A program made the translations under genes and the position numbers. From contig CAVVKQ010000025.1 of assembly GCA_963748985.1 (NCBI GenBank), positions 13,437 to 77,436 of the forward strand: 64,000 bases of DNA, written 5' to 3'. Positions 28,238 to 37,401 of the stretch are shown here, one piece after another (within the stretch, counting starts at the first letter, position 1; each line of letters starts with the position of its first letter). The stretch is from RPQJ01 sp963748985 (GTDB lineage Bacteria > Pseudomonadota > Gammaproteobacteria > Steroidobacterales > Steroidobacteraceae). A model generated the notes under the pieces. The model had not been told where the DNA came from. It did no database searches and saw nothing but the letters and a program-made list of their open reading frames with translations.

Positions 28238-29344
28238 ATGCAACTGAAACGTGTTTTCGGGTGGATCGCCCTGGTGATTCCCCTGGTAGCGATACTGGCT
28301 GTCGTGGTGGGTTACTGGCTCTCCGATAACGATTGCGGCAAGGCCGCGGCGCCCGGGGTGCCGATGAAGGCCGTCACCTACTGCGACTACGGCACCGCCG
28401 ACGTGCTCCGGCTCGAGGACGTCGAGAAACCCGTGCCCGGCGACGACGAACTCCTCGTCCGTGTGCACGCGGCGGGAGTCAACCCGCTCGACTGGCACTA
28501 CATGCGCGGCACGCCCTACCTGATGCGGCTCAGCTCCGGGCTGCGCAAACCGAAGGACACGCGGCTCGGCGTGGACTACGCGGGCACCGTCGAAGCAGTG
28601 GGCCGCAACGTCACGCGGTTCAAGCCGGGCGACCAGGTCTTCGGCGGTCGCTCCGGCGCGCTCGCACAGTACGTGGTCGCGAAGCAGAACGGCGCCGTGG
28701 CACTCAAGCCGGCCAACGTCAGCTTCGAGCAGGCGGGAGCAGTCGCGATCGCCGCCACCACCGCGCTGCAGGGACTGCGCGACGCGGGCCGGCTCGAGGC
28801 AGGTGACAGGGTGTTGATCAACGGCGCCTCGGGCGGCGTCGGTACCTTCGCCGTGCAGATCGCGAAATCGATGGGCGCCGAGGTGACTGCCGTCTGCAGC
28901 ACGCGCAACGTCGAGCTGGTCCGCTCGCTCGGTGCGGACCACGTGGTCGACTACACCAGGGATGACTACACCAGCGTCGACGTGCGCCACGACGTGATCC
29001 TCGACAACGTCGGTAACCGCTCGCTCGCCGAGAACCGGCGAGTGCTTGAGCCCGACGGCCGCTACGTGCTGATCGGCGGCGGTGGTCCGGAAGCGGGCAA
29101 GTGGATCGGCCCGATGGTGAAACCGTTGCAGGCGCTGGTGACCTCGCCGTTCGTGAGCCAGGACATGGGGATGTTCCTCGCAACCCTCACGCGCGAGGAC
29201 ATGCAACGGCTCGCCGAGCTGATGAGTACAGGGGCCGTTACGCCGGTGATCGACCGGCGCCACGCGCTCGGCGAGGCCGCCGAAGCGATCCGCTATCTCG
29301 AGCAGGGCCGTGCGCGCGGCAAGGTCGTCGTCACAATGGAGTGA
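28238..29344 (+). CDS. MDR/zinc-type NAD(P)-dependent oxidoreductase with N-terminal membrane anchor
   Basis: 368-residue medium-chain dehydrogenase/reductase of the quinone-reductase-like branch. The N-terminal GroES-like part (GVNPLDWHYMRGTPYLMRLS) is followed by GVDYAGTVEAVGRNVTRFKPG and the nucleotide-binding stretch LINGASGGVGTFAVQIAKSM. No zinc-ligand set of classical ADH is seen. Unusually, residues 9-30 form a strong membrane helix (IALVIPLVAILAVVVGYWL) before the catalytic domain. With positive charge before the helix the domain would face the periplasm, which is hard to square with NAD(P)H use; a membrane-tethered cytosolic form or an uncleaved leader is also possible. Confidence 0.82.
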   Translation: MQLKRVFGWIALVIPLVAILAVVVGYWLSDNDCGKAAAPGVPMKAVTYCDYGTADVLRLEDVEKPVPGDDELLVRVHAAGVNPLDWHYMRGTPYLMRLSSGLRKPKDTRLGVDYAGTVEAVGRNVTRFKPGDQVFGGRSGALAQYVVAKQNGAVALKPANVSFEQAGAVAIAATTALQGLRDAGRLEAGDRVLINGASGGVGTFAVQIAKSMGAEVTAVCSTRNVELVRSLGADHVVDYTRDDYTSVDVRHDVILDNVGNRSLAENRRVLEPDGRYVLIGGGGPEAGKWIGPMVKPLQALVTSPFVSQDMGMFLATLTREDMQRLAELMSTGAVTPVIDRRHALGEAAEAIRYLEQGRARGKVVVTME

Positions 29345-29363
29345 GACGGAGCCAGGCGGTTCC

Positions 29364-30770
29364 TCAGACGTCGTCCATGCCAAGCTCCTTGAGCTTGCGC
29401 GTCAGCGTGTTGCGGCCCCAGCCGAGCAGCTTCGCCGCTTCCTGGCGTCCGCCGCGAGTCACTTTGAGCGCTTCACGCAGCAGCGTGCGCTCGAATTCCG
29501 GCATCGCATCGTCCAGCAACGGCGTGCCGCCGTTCGCGAGACGCGCCTGCGCCCAGCTCGCGAGCGCCACCGACCATTCGGCGCCAGTGGCCGTCGCCGC
29601 CGCACCGGCCCCGCCTAGATCGGCGGGAATGTCGCTCGCCTTGATCTCGCGCCCGGCCGCCAGCACCGTGAGGCGACGACACGCGTTGACGAGCTGCCGC
29701 ACGTTGCCCGGCCAGTCGAAGGCCGCAAGTGCGCGCGCAGCATCGTCGGACAGTACTTTCGGCGCCACGCCGAGTTCGATCGCCGCCACGTCGAGATAGT
29801 GCTGCAACAGCTCGGGGATGTCCTCGCGGCGGTTGCGCAGCGGCGGCACTTCGATGCGGATGACGTTCAGGCGATGCAGCAGGTCTTCGCGGAAAAGATT
29901 TTCGCGCACCCGCGCTTCGAGGTCCTGGTGCGTGGCGGCGATGACGCGCACGTCAACCTTCACGGGCAACTGGCCGCCGACGCGGTAGAACTCCCCTTCC
30001 GCCAGCACGCGCAGCAGGCGCGTCTGCAATTGCGGCGACATGTCGCCGATCTCGTCCAGAAACAGCGTGCCACCGTCCGCTTGCTCGAAGCGTCCACGAC
30101 GCAGTTCGGTCGCGCCCGTGAACGCTCCCTTCTCATGACCGAACAGTTCCGATTCCAGCAGGTCGGCCGTGAACGCCGAGGTGTTGAGCGCGATGAACGG
30201 CTTGGTGGCGCGCGGACTGTGACGATGCAACGCGCGTGCAACCAGCTCCTTGCCGGTGCCCGATTCGCCGGTAATCAGGACCGTCATGCTGGAGCGTGAG
30301 AGCCGGCCGATCGCGCGGAACATCTCCTGCATCGCCGGTGCGTGGCCGAGCATCTCCGGAATGCGGCGCGACTCGGAGGCCGACTCGACGGATTGCTGCT
30401 GCGTGGCCGCGCGTCGCACCAGCTCGACCGCCTGGTCGATGTCGAACGGCTTCGGCAGGTACTCAAACGCACCACCCTGGTAGGCCGCGACGGCGCTGTC
30501 GAGATCGGAGTGCGCGGTCATCACGATCACGGGCAGCTTCGGCCGCCGCGTGCGCACGTCGTCCAGCAGTTCGAGCCCGCTCCTGCCGGGCATGCGGATG
30601 TCGGTGACCAGTACGTCGGGCTCGCCACGGCGCAGCGCGGACATCGCGCTGTCGGCGTCCTCGAACGCGATCGGCGACATGCCCGCCTGCTTCAGTGCCC
30701 GCTCGAGCACCCAGCGGATCGATGCGTCGTCATCGACGATCCAGACTTCAAGTGCCGGCGGTTGGTTCAT
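29364..30770 (-). CDS. ntrC: Nitrogen regulation response regulator NtrC (sigma-54 activator)
   Basis: 468-residue enhancer-binding protein. The receiver domain (1-120) has the phosphorylation Asp57 in VLVTDIRMPGRSG. The AAA+ domain (about 145-375) has Walker A GESGTGKE, the sigma-54 contact loop ELFGHEKGAFTGA, and Walker B GGTLFLDEIGDM. The C-terminal Fis-type helix-turn-helix ends the protein (GGRQEAAKLLGWGRNTLTRK). It activates glnA and other nitrogen genes from sigma-54 promoters when phosphorylated by NtrB. It overlaps ntrB by 23 bp. Confidence 0.95.
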   Translation of the reverse strand: MNQPPALEVWIVDDDASIRWVLERALKQAGMSPIAFEDADSAMSALRRGEPDVLVTDIRMPGRSGLELLDDVRTRRPKLPVIVMTAHSDLDSAVAAYQGGAFEYLPKPFDIDQAVELVRRAATQQQSVESASESRRIPEMLGHAPAMQEMFRAIGRLSRSSMTVLITGESGTGKELVARALHRHSPRATKPFIALNTSAFTADLLESELFGHEKGAFTGATELRRGRFEQADGGTLFLDEIGDMSPQLQTRLLRVLAEGEFYRVGGQLPVKVDVRVIAATHQDLEARVRENLFREDLLHRLNVIRIEVPPLRNRREDIPELLQHYLDVAAIELGVAPKVLSDDAARALAAFDWPGNVRQLVNACRRLTVLAAGREIKASDIPADLGGAGAAATATGAEWSVALASWAQARLANGGTPLLDDAMPEFERTLLREALKVTRGGRQEAAKLLGWGRNTLTRKLKELGMDDV

Positions 30771-31854
30771 TGGCGTCGAAAGGCAGCAGGATCGTGAAGA
30801 CAGTGCGACCCGGGCGACTGTCGAATTCGATCAGGCCGTCGTGACGGCCGATCAGGTCTTGCGCGACGGCGAGGCCGAGACCGGTGCCGGTCTTGCGCCC
30901 CGTGACCAGTGGATAAAACACGGTGTCCTTGAGCTCGATCGGCACGCCGGGGCCGTCGTCCTCGACCTGGATGCCGACCACGACACGATAGCGACGACTG
31001 CCGATGCTGGCATTGGTGAGCGCGCGAGTGCGCAGGACGATGCGGCCATGCTCGCCGACCGCCTGGATCGCGTTGCGTCCCAGGTTGAGCAATGCCTGGA
31101 TGATCTGGTTGCGGTCGAGGCGCAGCCGCGGCAGGCTCGGGTCGTAATCGCGCTCGATCTGCACGCCCGTGGGCGCCTCGGCAGCGAGCAGGTGCCCGAC
31201 GTGCTGCACGATCTCGTGGATGTTGACCGGCTCCTTGCGCGGCGGCTGGCCGGGCCCGAGCAGCGCGTCGACGAGCGCCGCGAGCCGATCGGCCTCGGCG
31301 ATGATTACGGCGGTGTACTCGTGCAGCGCCGGTTCCTTGAGCTGGCGTTCGAGCAGTTGCGCGGCGCCGCGCAATCCACCGAGCGGATTCTTGATCTCGT
31401 GAGCGAGCTGGCGAACCATGGCGCGGCTGCCGCCGAGTTGCGTGATCAGCGCGTTCTCGCGCGTGATGCGCTGGTGGTGCGTGGTGTCGGCGAGCTCGAC
31501 CAGCACGCCGCCGCTGCGTCCCGGCGGATCGAACGGCGTCACCGTGACATCGAGCACACGCAGCGGAGCGCCCGGGCCGGCTTCGAACGGAATCTCACGG
31601 CGTGAGTACTGTGCGCCAGCCGCGCGCGCGCGGCTCACGACGCCTTCGAGTTCGACGTTGGACTTCAGCAGGTCGCGGACGGCGCGGCCCATGGCCTGGT
31701 TGCGACTGACACCGAAGAGGTCTTCGGCGGGTTCGTTCAGGTGCACGACGGCGCCGTCGCCGTCGAGCCAGACGATGGAGGTCGCAATGCCGTCGAGCAG
31801 GGCAGTGAGTTCGGCCGGCGAAGGTCGCGCGACGGCTCGAAGTTCCGCGGCCAC
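30748..31854 (-). CDS. ntrB: Nitrogen regulation sensor histidine kinase NtrB
   Basis: 368-residue cytosolic kinase/phosphatase partner of NtrC. A PAS domain (about 12-125, SIVWLDGDGAVVHLNEPAED) is followed by the H-box LAHEIKNPLGGLRGAAQLLE with His152. The ATPase domain then has N-box NLGRNAIQAV, VEDDGPGVP and GTGLGLAVAQDLIGRHDG. PII protein normally controls it, but no glnB is in the window. The gene is 45 bp downstream of a DUF4124 gene and overlaps ntrC. Confidence 0.94.
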   Translation of the reverse strand: MAAELRAVARPSPAELTALLDGIATSIVWLDGDGAVVHLNEPAEDLFGVSRNQAMGRAVRDLLKSNVELEGVVSRARAAGAQYSRREIPFEAGPGAPLRVLDVTVTPFDPPGRSGGVLVELADTTHHQRITRENALITQLGGSRAMVRQLAHEIKNPLGGLRGAAQLLERQLKEPALHEYTAVIIAEADRLAALVDALLGPGQPPRKEPVNIHEIVQHVGHLLAAEAPTGVQIERDYDPSLPRLRLDRNQIIQALLNLGRNAIQAVGEHGRIVLRTRALTNASIGSRRYRVVVGIQVEDDGPGVPIELKDTVFYPLVTGRKTGTGLGLAVAQDLIGRHDGLIEFDSRPGRTVFTILLPFDANEPTAGT

Positions 31855-31899
31855 GTCACGCCCTCCCGGGGAGGCGCGACGCGGTCGCGAGTGGAAGGC

Positions 31900-32484
31900 T
31901 CAGCCGCCGCTTCTGGGCTGCGGCGGTCGGAGCGCCGGACCCTGGCTGCGCGGATTGTTCGCAGTCGGCGGCCGCATGTGAAAAACGACGGGCTCGCTGC
32001 GGATGAGTTCCCTGCCGTCCCGGCTCACGATCACGCTCGTTACCGAATGCGCGCCGCGATCCACATTCTCCAGCGAATGTTCCAGGACGTTCTCGCCTGG
32101 CAGCAGTTTGCCGTCGAGATACGTGAGCAGGCGATGCGTGGACCCCAGGTCGGGCTCCGCGCGGATGCGGATGCTGACGACGGAGTCGGCTTCGAAAAAG
32201 CTGGCACCGCTCTCCGGCGACCAGATCTCGAGCCGGTCGTAGACGACTTCGGGCGCCGCGGGTTGTGCCGGGGACCTGGCAGCAGCCGCCGCCGAGACAG
32301 GGCTCGCCGCCGGCGTGCTCGAGGGCGACCCGTTCAGGATGATCCTGCGGGCGCCGGGTGCAGGATAGTCCGAGAAGTGGGTGACGCCGTTGGCGTCCTT
32401 CCATTGCCAGACTTCGCGCCGTGTCGACTGAGCCGAACTCGTGAAGGCGAGCAGGCACCCAAGCAGCAGTAGCCAGGTTTTCAT
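31900..32484 (-). CDS. DUF4124 domain protein, secreted
   Basis: 194-residue protein with a signal peptide (MKTWLLLLGCLLAFTSSAQS) and then a DUF4124 motif, EVWQWKDANGVTHFSDYPAP. An Ala/Pro-rich linker leads to a beta-rich C-terminal part. Its function is unknown. The position between glnA and ntrBC is common in Pseudomonas-like genomes, so it may be co-transcribed with them. ATG 32484 was chosen because it starts the signal peptide; an open frame continues upstream without coding character. Confidence 0.85.
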   Translation of the reverse strand: MKTWLLLLGCLLAFTSSAQSTRREVWQWKDANGVTHFSDYPAPGARRIILNGSPSSTPAASPVSAAAAARSPAQPAAPEVVYDRLEIWSPESGASFFEADSVVSIRIRAEPDLGSTHRLLTYLDGKLLPGENVLEHSLENVDRGAHSVTSVIVSRDGRELIRSEPVVFHMRPPTANNPRSQGPALRPPQPRSGG

Positions 32485-32562
32485 GGTCCCGAAGCATAGC
32501 GATAAGCGATTCCGCTGACAAAGCAATCCCCGCGATCCGCGAAGTGCGTCATGGACGGGGGA

Positions 32563-32596
32563 CCAGCCGGGCGGTCGCAGGCGGCCGCCCGGCTGG
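32563..32596. terminator. GC-rich hairpin between glnA and DUF4124-ntrBC
   Basis: CCAGCCGGGCGG (32563-32574) and CCGCCCGGCTGG (32585-32596) are perfectly complementary over 12 bases with a 10-base loop. It lies 21 bp after the glnA stop on the reverse strand. There is no T-tract behind it on that strand, so it would act as an attenuator, RNA stabiliser or factor-dependent stop rather than a full intrinsic terminator. That would allow high glnA expression with lower read-through into ntrBC. Confidence 0.5.
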
Positions 32597-32616
32597 AACA
32601 CGCGTGCGTCGCCGCC

Positions 32617-34029
32617 TCAGACGCTGTAGTAGAGCTCGAGCTCGACCGGGTGCGTCGACATGCGCAGCCGCGTGACTTCCTGCATCTTCAGGTTGATGTA
32701 GGCATCGATCACGTCGTCCGTGAACACGCCGCCTTCCTTGAGGAACCCGCGGTCCTTGTCGAGCGCTTCGAGCGCCATGTCGAGCGAATGGCAGACGGTC
32801 GGGATGTCCTTCGCCTCCTCGGGCTCGAGGTCGTACAGGTCCTTGTCCGCCGGGTCGCCCGGGTGAATCTTGTTCTTCACGCCGTCGAGGCCCGCCATCA
32901 GCATCGCTGCAAAGCAGAGATACGGGTTCGCCGTGCTGTCCGGGAAGCGCACTTCGATGCGCCGGCCCTTCGGGTTGATGACGTGCGGGATGCGGATCGA
33001 CGCCGAGCGGTTGCGCGCGGAGTACGCGAGCATCACCGGGGCTTCGAAGCCCGGCACCAGGCGCTTGTAGCTGTTGGTGCTGGCATTCGAGATCGCGTTC
33101 AGCGCCTTGGCGTGCTTGATGATGCCGCCGATGTAGTAGATCGCGATCTCGGACAGGCCGCCGTACTTGTCGCCGGCGAAGATGTTCTTGCCATCCTTCG
33201 CGAGCGACTGGTTCACGTGCATGCCGTTGCCGTTGTCGCCCACGAGTGGCTTCGGCATGAAGGTGGCCGTCTTGCCGTATGCCGCGGCCACGTTGTGGAT
33301 CGCGTACTTCAGGATCTGCACTTCGTCGGCCTTCTTTACCAGCGTATTGGCCGAGACGTTGATCTCGGCCTGGCCACCGGTGGCGACTTCGGCATGGTGC
33401 ACTTCGACCTTGAGGCCAAGCTGTTCCATCGCACCACACATTGCAGTGCGCAGATCCTGGTACGTGTCGACGGGCGGGACGGGGAAGTAACCGCCCTTCA
33501 CGGTCGGCCGGTGCCCGAGATTGCCGCCGTCGAGCTGCGCGCCCGAGTTCCACGCGCCCTGCGCGGAATCGACCTCGTAGAAGCAGCCGTTGATCGAGCT
33601 GCCGTGACGCACGTTGTCGAAGATGAAGAACTCGTTCTCGGGACCCCACAACGAGGCGTCGGCGATGCCGGTCGACTTCAGGTAGGCCTCGGCGCGCTTC
33701 GCGAGCGAGCGCGGGTCGCGCTCATAGCCCTGCATCGTCGACGGCTCGACGATGTCGCAGCGCAGATTCAGCGTCGGCTCTTCGAAGAACGGATCGACGA
33801 CGGCGGTGCTCGCATCCGGCATGAGGATCATGTCGGACTCCTGGATGCCCTTCCAACCGGCGATCGACGAGCCGTCGAAACCCTTGCCGTCCTCGAAGAA
33901 GGCGTCGTCGACCATACGGTTCGGTACGGTCACGTGCTGTTCCTTGCCCTTCGTGTCGGTGAAACGAAGGTCAACGTACTTGATTCCCTTTTCCTCGATC
34001 AGCTTGAGGACATCGGCACCGGTGCTCAT
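32617..34029 (-). CDS. glnA: Glutamine synthetase, type I
   Basis: 470-residue dodecameric enzyme that makes glutamine from glutamate, ammonia and ATP. Landmarks are DLRFTDTKGKEQHVTVP near the N-terminus, GFDGSSIAGWKGIQESDM, the active-site glutamates in FFIFDN-region and AEINVS, the ATP-binding stretch DNGNGMHVNQSLAKDGKNIF, and NPKGRRIEVRFPDSTANPYL. The adenylylation tyrosine is in KDLYDLEPEE, so control by GlnE is expected. ATG 34029 has AGGAG upstream. Its position with ntrBC indicates nitrogen-responsive control. Confidence 0.96.
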   Translation of the reverse strand: MSTGADVLKLIEEKGIKYVDLRFTDTKGKEQHVTVPNRMVDDAFFEDGKGFDGSSIAGWKGIQESDMILMPDASTAVVDPFFEEPTLNLRCDIVEPSTMQGYERDPRSLAKRAEAYLKSTGIADASLWGPENEFFIFDNVRHGSSINGCFYEVDSAQGAWNSGAQLDGGNLGHRPTVKGGYFPVPPVDTYQDLRTAMCGAMEQLGLKVEVHHAEVATGGQAEINVSANTLVKKADEVQILKYAIHNVAAAYGKTATFMPKPLVGDNGNGMHVNQSLAKDGKNIFAGDKYGGLSEIAIYYIGGIIKHAKALNAISNASTNSYKRLVPGFEAPVMLAYSARNRSASIRIPHVINPKGRRIEVRFPDSTANPYLCFAAMLMAGLDGVKNKIHPGDPADKDLYDLEPEEAKDIPTVCHSLDMALEALDKDRGFLKEGGVFTDDVIDAYINLKMQEVTRLRMSTHPVELELYYSV

Positions 34030-34467
34030 GGAGTCTCCTGATGAAGTCTTGCAGCGAATGGGATGCTCGGGGTCGCTCGCCGCGACGGCCCTGAAGCGTT
34101 GTCTGAGAGCGCATTCGGAATGCACCAATTATGCCATCGCACGAAAATCGCGCAAGTTGGAGAGATGAATACGCAGACATCCCCGTCGTGTCGAACAATA
34201 CGCACTTAAATAGTGCATTTAGTGTGTCGTAAGCCCTATTCTGGTGCATCTGGATCTGAGAATTTACATGCTGCACGGACGCGCCAGACAGCCTGGACAA
34301 CCCGGCCGCAACGCGCGGGATACCCAGGCCCACCGCATTCCACTGGCACCGTGTTAGTGTCCGTTGCAGTTCAGGGGGTGCGAAAATACGCGTGACAACT
34401 GCCGTGAAGGGGCGGTTGGATGCGTGCGTCGATAAAAAAGACCCGCACCGATGCGGGGGAGGTCCAG
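34030..34467. promoter_or_regulatory. Divergent glnA / DUF3300 intergenic region with NtrC-like half sites
   Basis: 438 bases without a gene, the longest clean regulatory gap in the window. TGCACCA (34119-34125) and TGGTGCA (34242-34248) each match one half of the NtrC consensus (TGCACCA-N5-TGGTGCA), but neither has a good second half. A GC-rich mini-hairpin (CCCGCACCGATGCGGG) lies at 34442-34457 just before the DUF3300 start. I found no convincing -24/-12 sigma-54 promoter by eye. The NtrC link rests on the known control of glnA. Confidence 0.35.
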
Positions 34468-36204
34468 ATGAAGATTCGCGCCCTCGATCGCCGTTCGCTG
34501 GCGATCGCTCTCGCATTCGGCGTCGCAACGGTGCTCGCCGGTTGCGGTTCCAAGTCCAAGGAAGAGCCCGACGCCACGACGGCTGCCCCGCCTGCAGCGG
34601 CACCGGCGGCGGCGCCCACTCCGATCACGGCCACGGACGTCGCCAACGCCACGTGGACCGCTGAAGCGCTCGAAGAACTGCTCGCGCCGATCGCGCTCTA
34701 TCCCGATCCGGTGCTGTCGCAGGTGCTGATCGCCTCGACCAATCCGCAGGAAGTGCTCGACGCGGGCAACTGGCTCATCGCCAACGAGGGCCTCGAGGGG
34801 AAGGCGCTCGACGCCGCTGCTGCACAGATTGGCTTCACGCCGCCAATCCGCGCGTTGGTGCAGTTCCCGCAGACCATCGACATGATGTGCATGGAAATGG
34901 GTTGGACCACCGAACTGGGCCAGGCGTTCGTCGCCGACCAGGCCGGCGTGCTCGCTGCCGTGCAGCGCCTGCGCAAGCAGGCCATGGACGTCGGCAACCT
35001 GAAGTCGTCCGAGGCGATGCTGGTCGAGACGCAACAGCAGGAAGGCCAGGAAGTGGTCGTGCTGAAGCCGCCGACGCCCGAAGTGGTCTACGTGCCGACG
35101 TACGACCCGCAGGCCGTCTACGCACCGGCGCCTGCCGCGGCCGTTGCGCCCGCTGCGACGACGACCACCACCACTACGACCGAGAAGTCGGGCCACAGCA
35201 CCGGTACGCTGGTCACCACGGGCTTGCTCGCCTTCGGTGCCGGCATGCTCGTCAACGAAATCTTCGATGACGACGACGACTACCATGGTTACAACTACCC
35301 GAACTACGGTTATGGCGGCATGCCTTATTACCCGCCGTATCCGTACCGCCCGTCGTACGGCGGCGGGTACTACCCGAGCAACGGTTACAACCGCCCGCCC
35401 AACTACAACAGCGGCTTCCAGAACAACGGCAACATCTACGTCAACACTGGCGGCAACCGCCCGGGCGGCAATGGCAACAACTACTGGAACAAGTACGACG
35501 ACAAGCCGCGCCCCGGCAACAACAGCAACGGTTACAACAAGGCGCGCCAGACCAGCAGCCCGATCACGCAGGCCAAGCCGAACCGGTCGGACCTGAATGA
35601 CCTCAACAAGCGCCAGCCGCGACCCATGCCGGCAGACGTCAAGCGACCCGCGTCCGACGCGACGGCCAGCAACTGGAAGGGCCAGCAGAGCTATGCCGGC
35701 AAGGACAAGCGCCCGACCTCGGCGCAGGATCGCAGCAACACGGCAACGCCCGGCTATTCCAAGCCTGGCGCCAGTGCGCGCCCCGGCGCGCAGAACAAGA
35801 CGGCGCCGAAGGTGCAGGGCTCATACGCCGGCAAGGACAAGGCGAACCGTCCGTCCACTGGCTCGATGCCGGGCGCCCGGGACACGCAGAAGCCGATGCA
35901 GAAACCGGCCACGCGCGACATGCCGAAGCCCTCGCAGAAACCCTTGCCGAGCGGCGATCGCGGTTACGGCGCCGGCAATGCGCAGCGACCGTCGCCGCAA
36001 CCCTCGGCCAAGCCAGCCCCGAAGAACCGTCCGTCACCCGGCATGCAGCAGGGTGGCAACAAGGCGAACAAGGGCACTGCGATGTCGGGCGCGAACAGCA
36101 ACCGCGGCAGCGCGGGAGCAGCGAGCCAGCGCGGCAAGCAGAGCATGCCGCAGGGCGCCCACAGCAAGGGCGGTGGTGGTGGCGGCAAGAAGAAAGCGCG
36201 CTGA
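34468..36204 (+). CDS. DUF3300 family lipoprotein with low-complexity tail
   Basis: 578-residue envelope lipoprotein (signal ending VLAGCGS). The DUF3300 domain (about 60-200) reads LLAPIALYPDPVLSQVLIAS and later EVVYVPTYDPQAVYAP. A hydrophobic stretch (TGLLAFGAGMLVNEIF) and an acidic DDDDD run follow. The rest is a long disordered region rich in Gly, Asn, Tyr and Pro, then basic Pro/Lys/Ser repeats ending GGGGGGKKKAR. Function is unknown; it is usually paired with DUF2950, as here (15-bp gap). ATG 34468 has GGGGAGG upstream. Confidence 0.85.
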   Translation: MKIRALDRRSLAIALAFGVATVLAGCGSKSKEEPDATTAAPPAAAPAAAPTPITATDVANATWTAEALEELLAPIALYPDPVLSQVLIASTNPQEVLDAGNWLIANEGLEGKALDAAAAQIGFTPPIRALVQFPQTIDMMCMEMGWTTELGQAFVADQAGVLAAVQRLRKQAMDVGNLKSSEAMLVETQQQEGQEVVVLKPPTPEVVYVPTYDPQAVYAPAPAAAVAPAATTTTTTTTEKSGHSTGTLVTTGLLAFGAGMLVNEIFDDDDDYHGYNYPNYGYGGMPYYPPYPYRPSYGGGYYPSNGYNRPPNYNSGFQNNGNIYVNTGGNRPGGNGNNYWNKYDDKPRPGNNSNGYNKARQTSSPITQAKPNRSDLNDLNKRQPRPMPADVKRPASDATASNWKGQQSYAGKDKRPTSAQDRSNTATPGYSKPGASARPGAQNKTAPKVQGSYAGKDKANRPSTGSMPGARDTQKPMQKPATRDMPKPSQKPLPSGDRGYGAGNAQRPSPQPSAKPAPKNRPSPGMQQGGNKANKGTAMSGANSNRGSAGAASQRGKQSMPQGAHSKGGGGGGKKKAR

Positions 36205-36219
36205 GCGAGGAGCATCAAC

Positions 36220-37203
36220 ATGAAGAACACAGAACGTAAGTTCGTTCGCGCGCGTACGGCTGTATCGCTGTTGGCGCTCGCCTTGCTGGCCGTTGGCTGT
36301 GCCGGCAAGAAGGAAGAGGCTGCCGGCTTCGCAACGCCTGAGGCCGCAGTGGCCGCGCTCGTGGCAGCATTCGAAAAAGACGACACCGCGGCGCTGGCCA
36401 GGCTGCTGGGTCCCGGGACCGAGGACCTGTTGTCTTCAGGCGACCCCGTGGCCGACAAGACGGACCGCGCTGATTTCCTCGCGTCGTACAGATTGAAGAA
36501 CTCGCTCGCAGCGGACGGCGACAAGATGGTGCTCACCGTCGGCGACAACGAGTGGCCGCTGCCGATCCCCCTCGTGCAGCGTGACGGCAAGTGGGTCTGG
36601 GACGGCGCGGCCGGCGCGGACGAAGTGATCTACCGGCGAGTGGGCGAGAACGAGCTCGGTGCCATCGACGTGATGTACGGCTACGTGAACGCGCAGAACG
36701 CCTACGCGTCCGAGGGGCGTGATGGCGATCCGGCGGGCATCTACGCGCTGAAGCTGCACAGCGACGAGGGCATGCACAACGGCTTGTACTGGCCGACGGA
36801 TGACGGTGAGCCGCCGAGCCCGGCCGGTCCGTTCGTCGCGGGGGCAGCGGACGAAGGTTATGCCGCAGGCAAAGGTGGTACGCCATACCACGGCTATTAC
36901 TACCGCATGCTGTACGCGCAGGGAGCCAACGCCAACGGCGGCGCCCGCGAATACTTCAAGGACGGTGTGCTGACCGAAGGTTTCGCCGGAATCGCATGGC
37001 CGGCCGACTATGGCGCCAGCGGCGTGATGACCTTCATCGTCAATCACGACGGTGTGGTCTTCCAGAAAGACCTGGGCGAGGACACGGCGACGGCCGTCGA
37101 GACCATCCAGAAGTTCGATCCGGATTCGACGTGGACTGCGATTGTCCCGCCGGATCTCAGCAGTGAAGCGCCGGCAACGACCGAGGCGGCGCCGGCCTCC
37201 TGA
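36220..37203 (+). CDS. DUF2950 family lipoprotein
   Basis: 327-residue protein with a lipoprotein signal (LLALALLAVGCAG). The mature part matches DUF2950: FATPEAAVAALVAAFEKDD, GAIDVMYGYVNAQNAYASEG, GTPYHGYYYRMLYAQG, and near the end GVMTFIVNHDGVVFQKDLG. The family is nearly always next to DUF3300, suggesting they work together in the periplasm, but no activity is known. A strong terminator follows, closing a two-gene operon. Confidence 0.9.
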   Translation: MKNTERKFVRARTAVSLLALALLAVGCAGKKEEAAGFATPEAAVAALVAAFEKDDTAALARLLGPGTEDLLSSGDPVADKTDRADFLASYRLKNSLAADGDKMVLTVGDNEWPLPIPLVQRDGKWVWDGAAGADEVIYRRVGENELGAIDVMYGYVNAQNAYASEGRDGDPAGIYALKLHSDEGMHNGLYWPTDDGEPPSPAGPFVAGAADEGYAAGKGGTPYHGYYYRMLYAQGANANGGAREYFKDGVLTEGFAGIAWPADYGASGVMTFIVNHDGVVFQKDLGEDTATAVETIQKFDPDSTWTAIVPPDLSSEAPATTEAAPAS

Positions 37204-37229
37204 GGTCGAGCTCCGTCCAGATCGAATCC

Positions 37230-37259
37230 ATGGGCGGCCTTCGGGCCGCCCATTTTTTT
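37230..37259 (+). terminator. Rho-independent terminator after the DUF3300-DUF2950 operon
   Basis: Ten-base perfect stem ATGGGCGGCC / GGCCGCCCAT with a TTCG tetraloop, followed by a run of seven T. It lies 26 bp after the DUF2950 stop. Confidence 0.95.
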
Positions 37260-37401
37260 CTGCGCCCCTTCGGCAGGTCACGATGACGGAACGGATTGGC
37301 CGTTGGACAATGGCCTGTCGTCCTCGACACGCTGAGCACTCAACCTCGTCTGCGTACAGGCAGGCAGTCGACGCGACGACCCGCATCGCAAGGAGAAGAA
37401 C

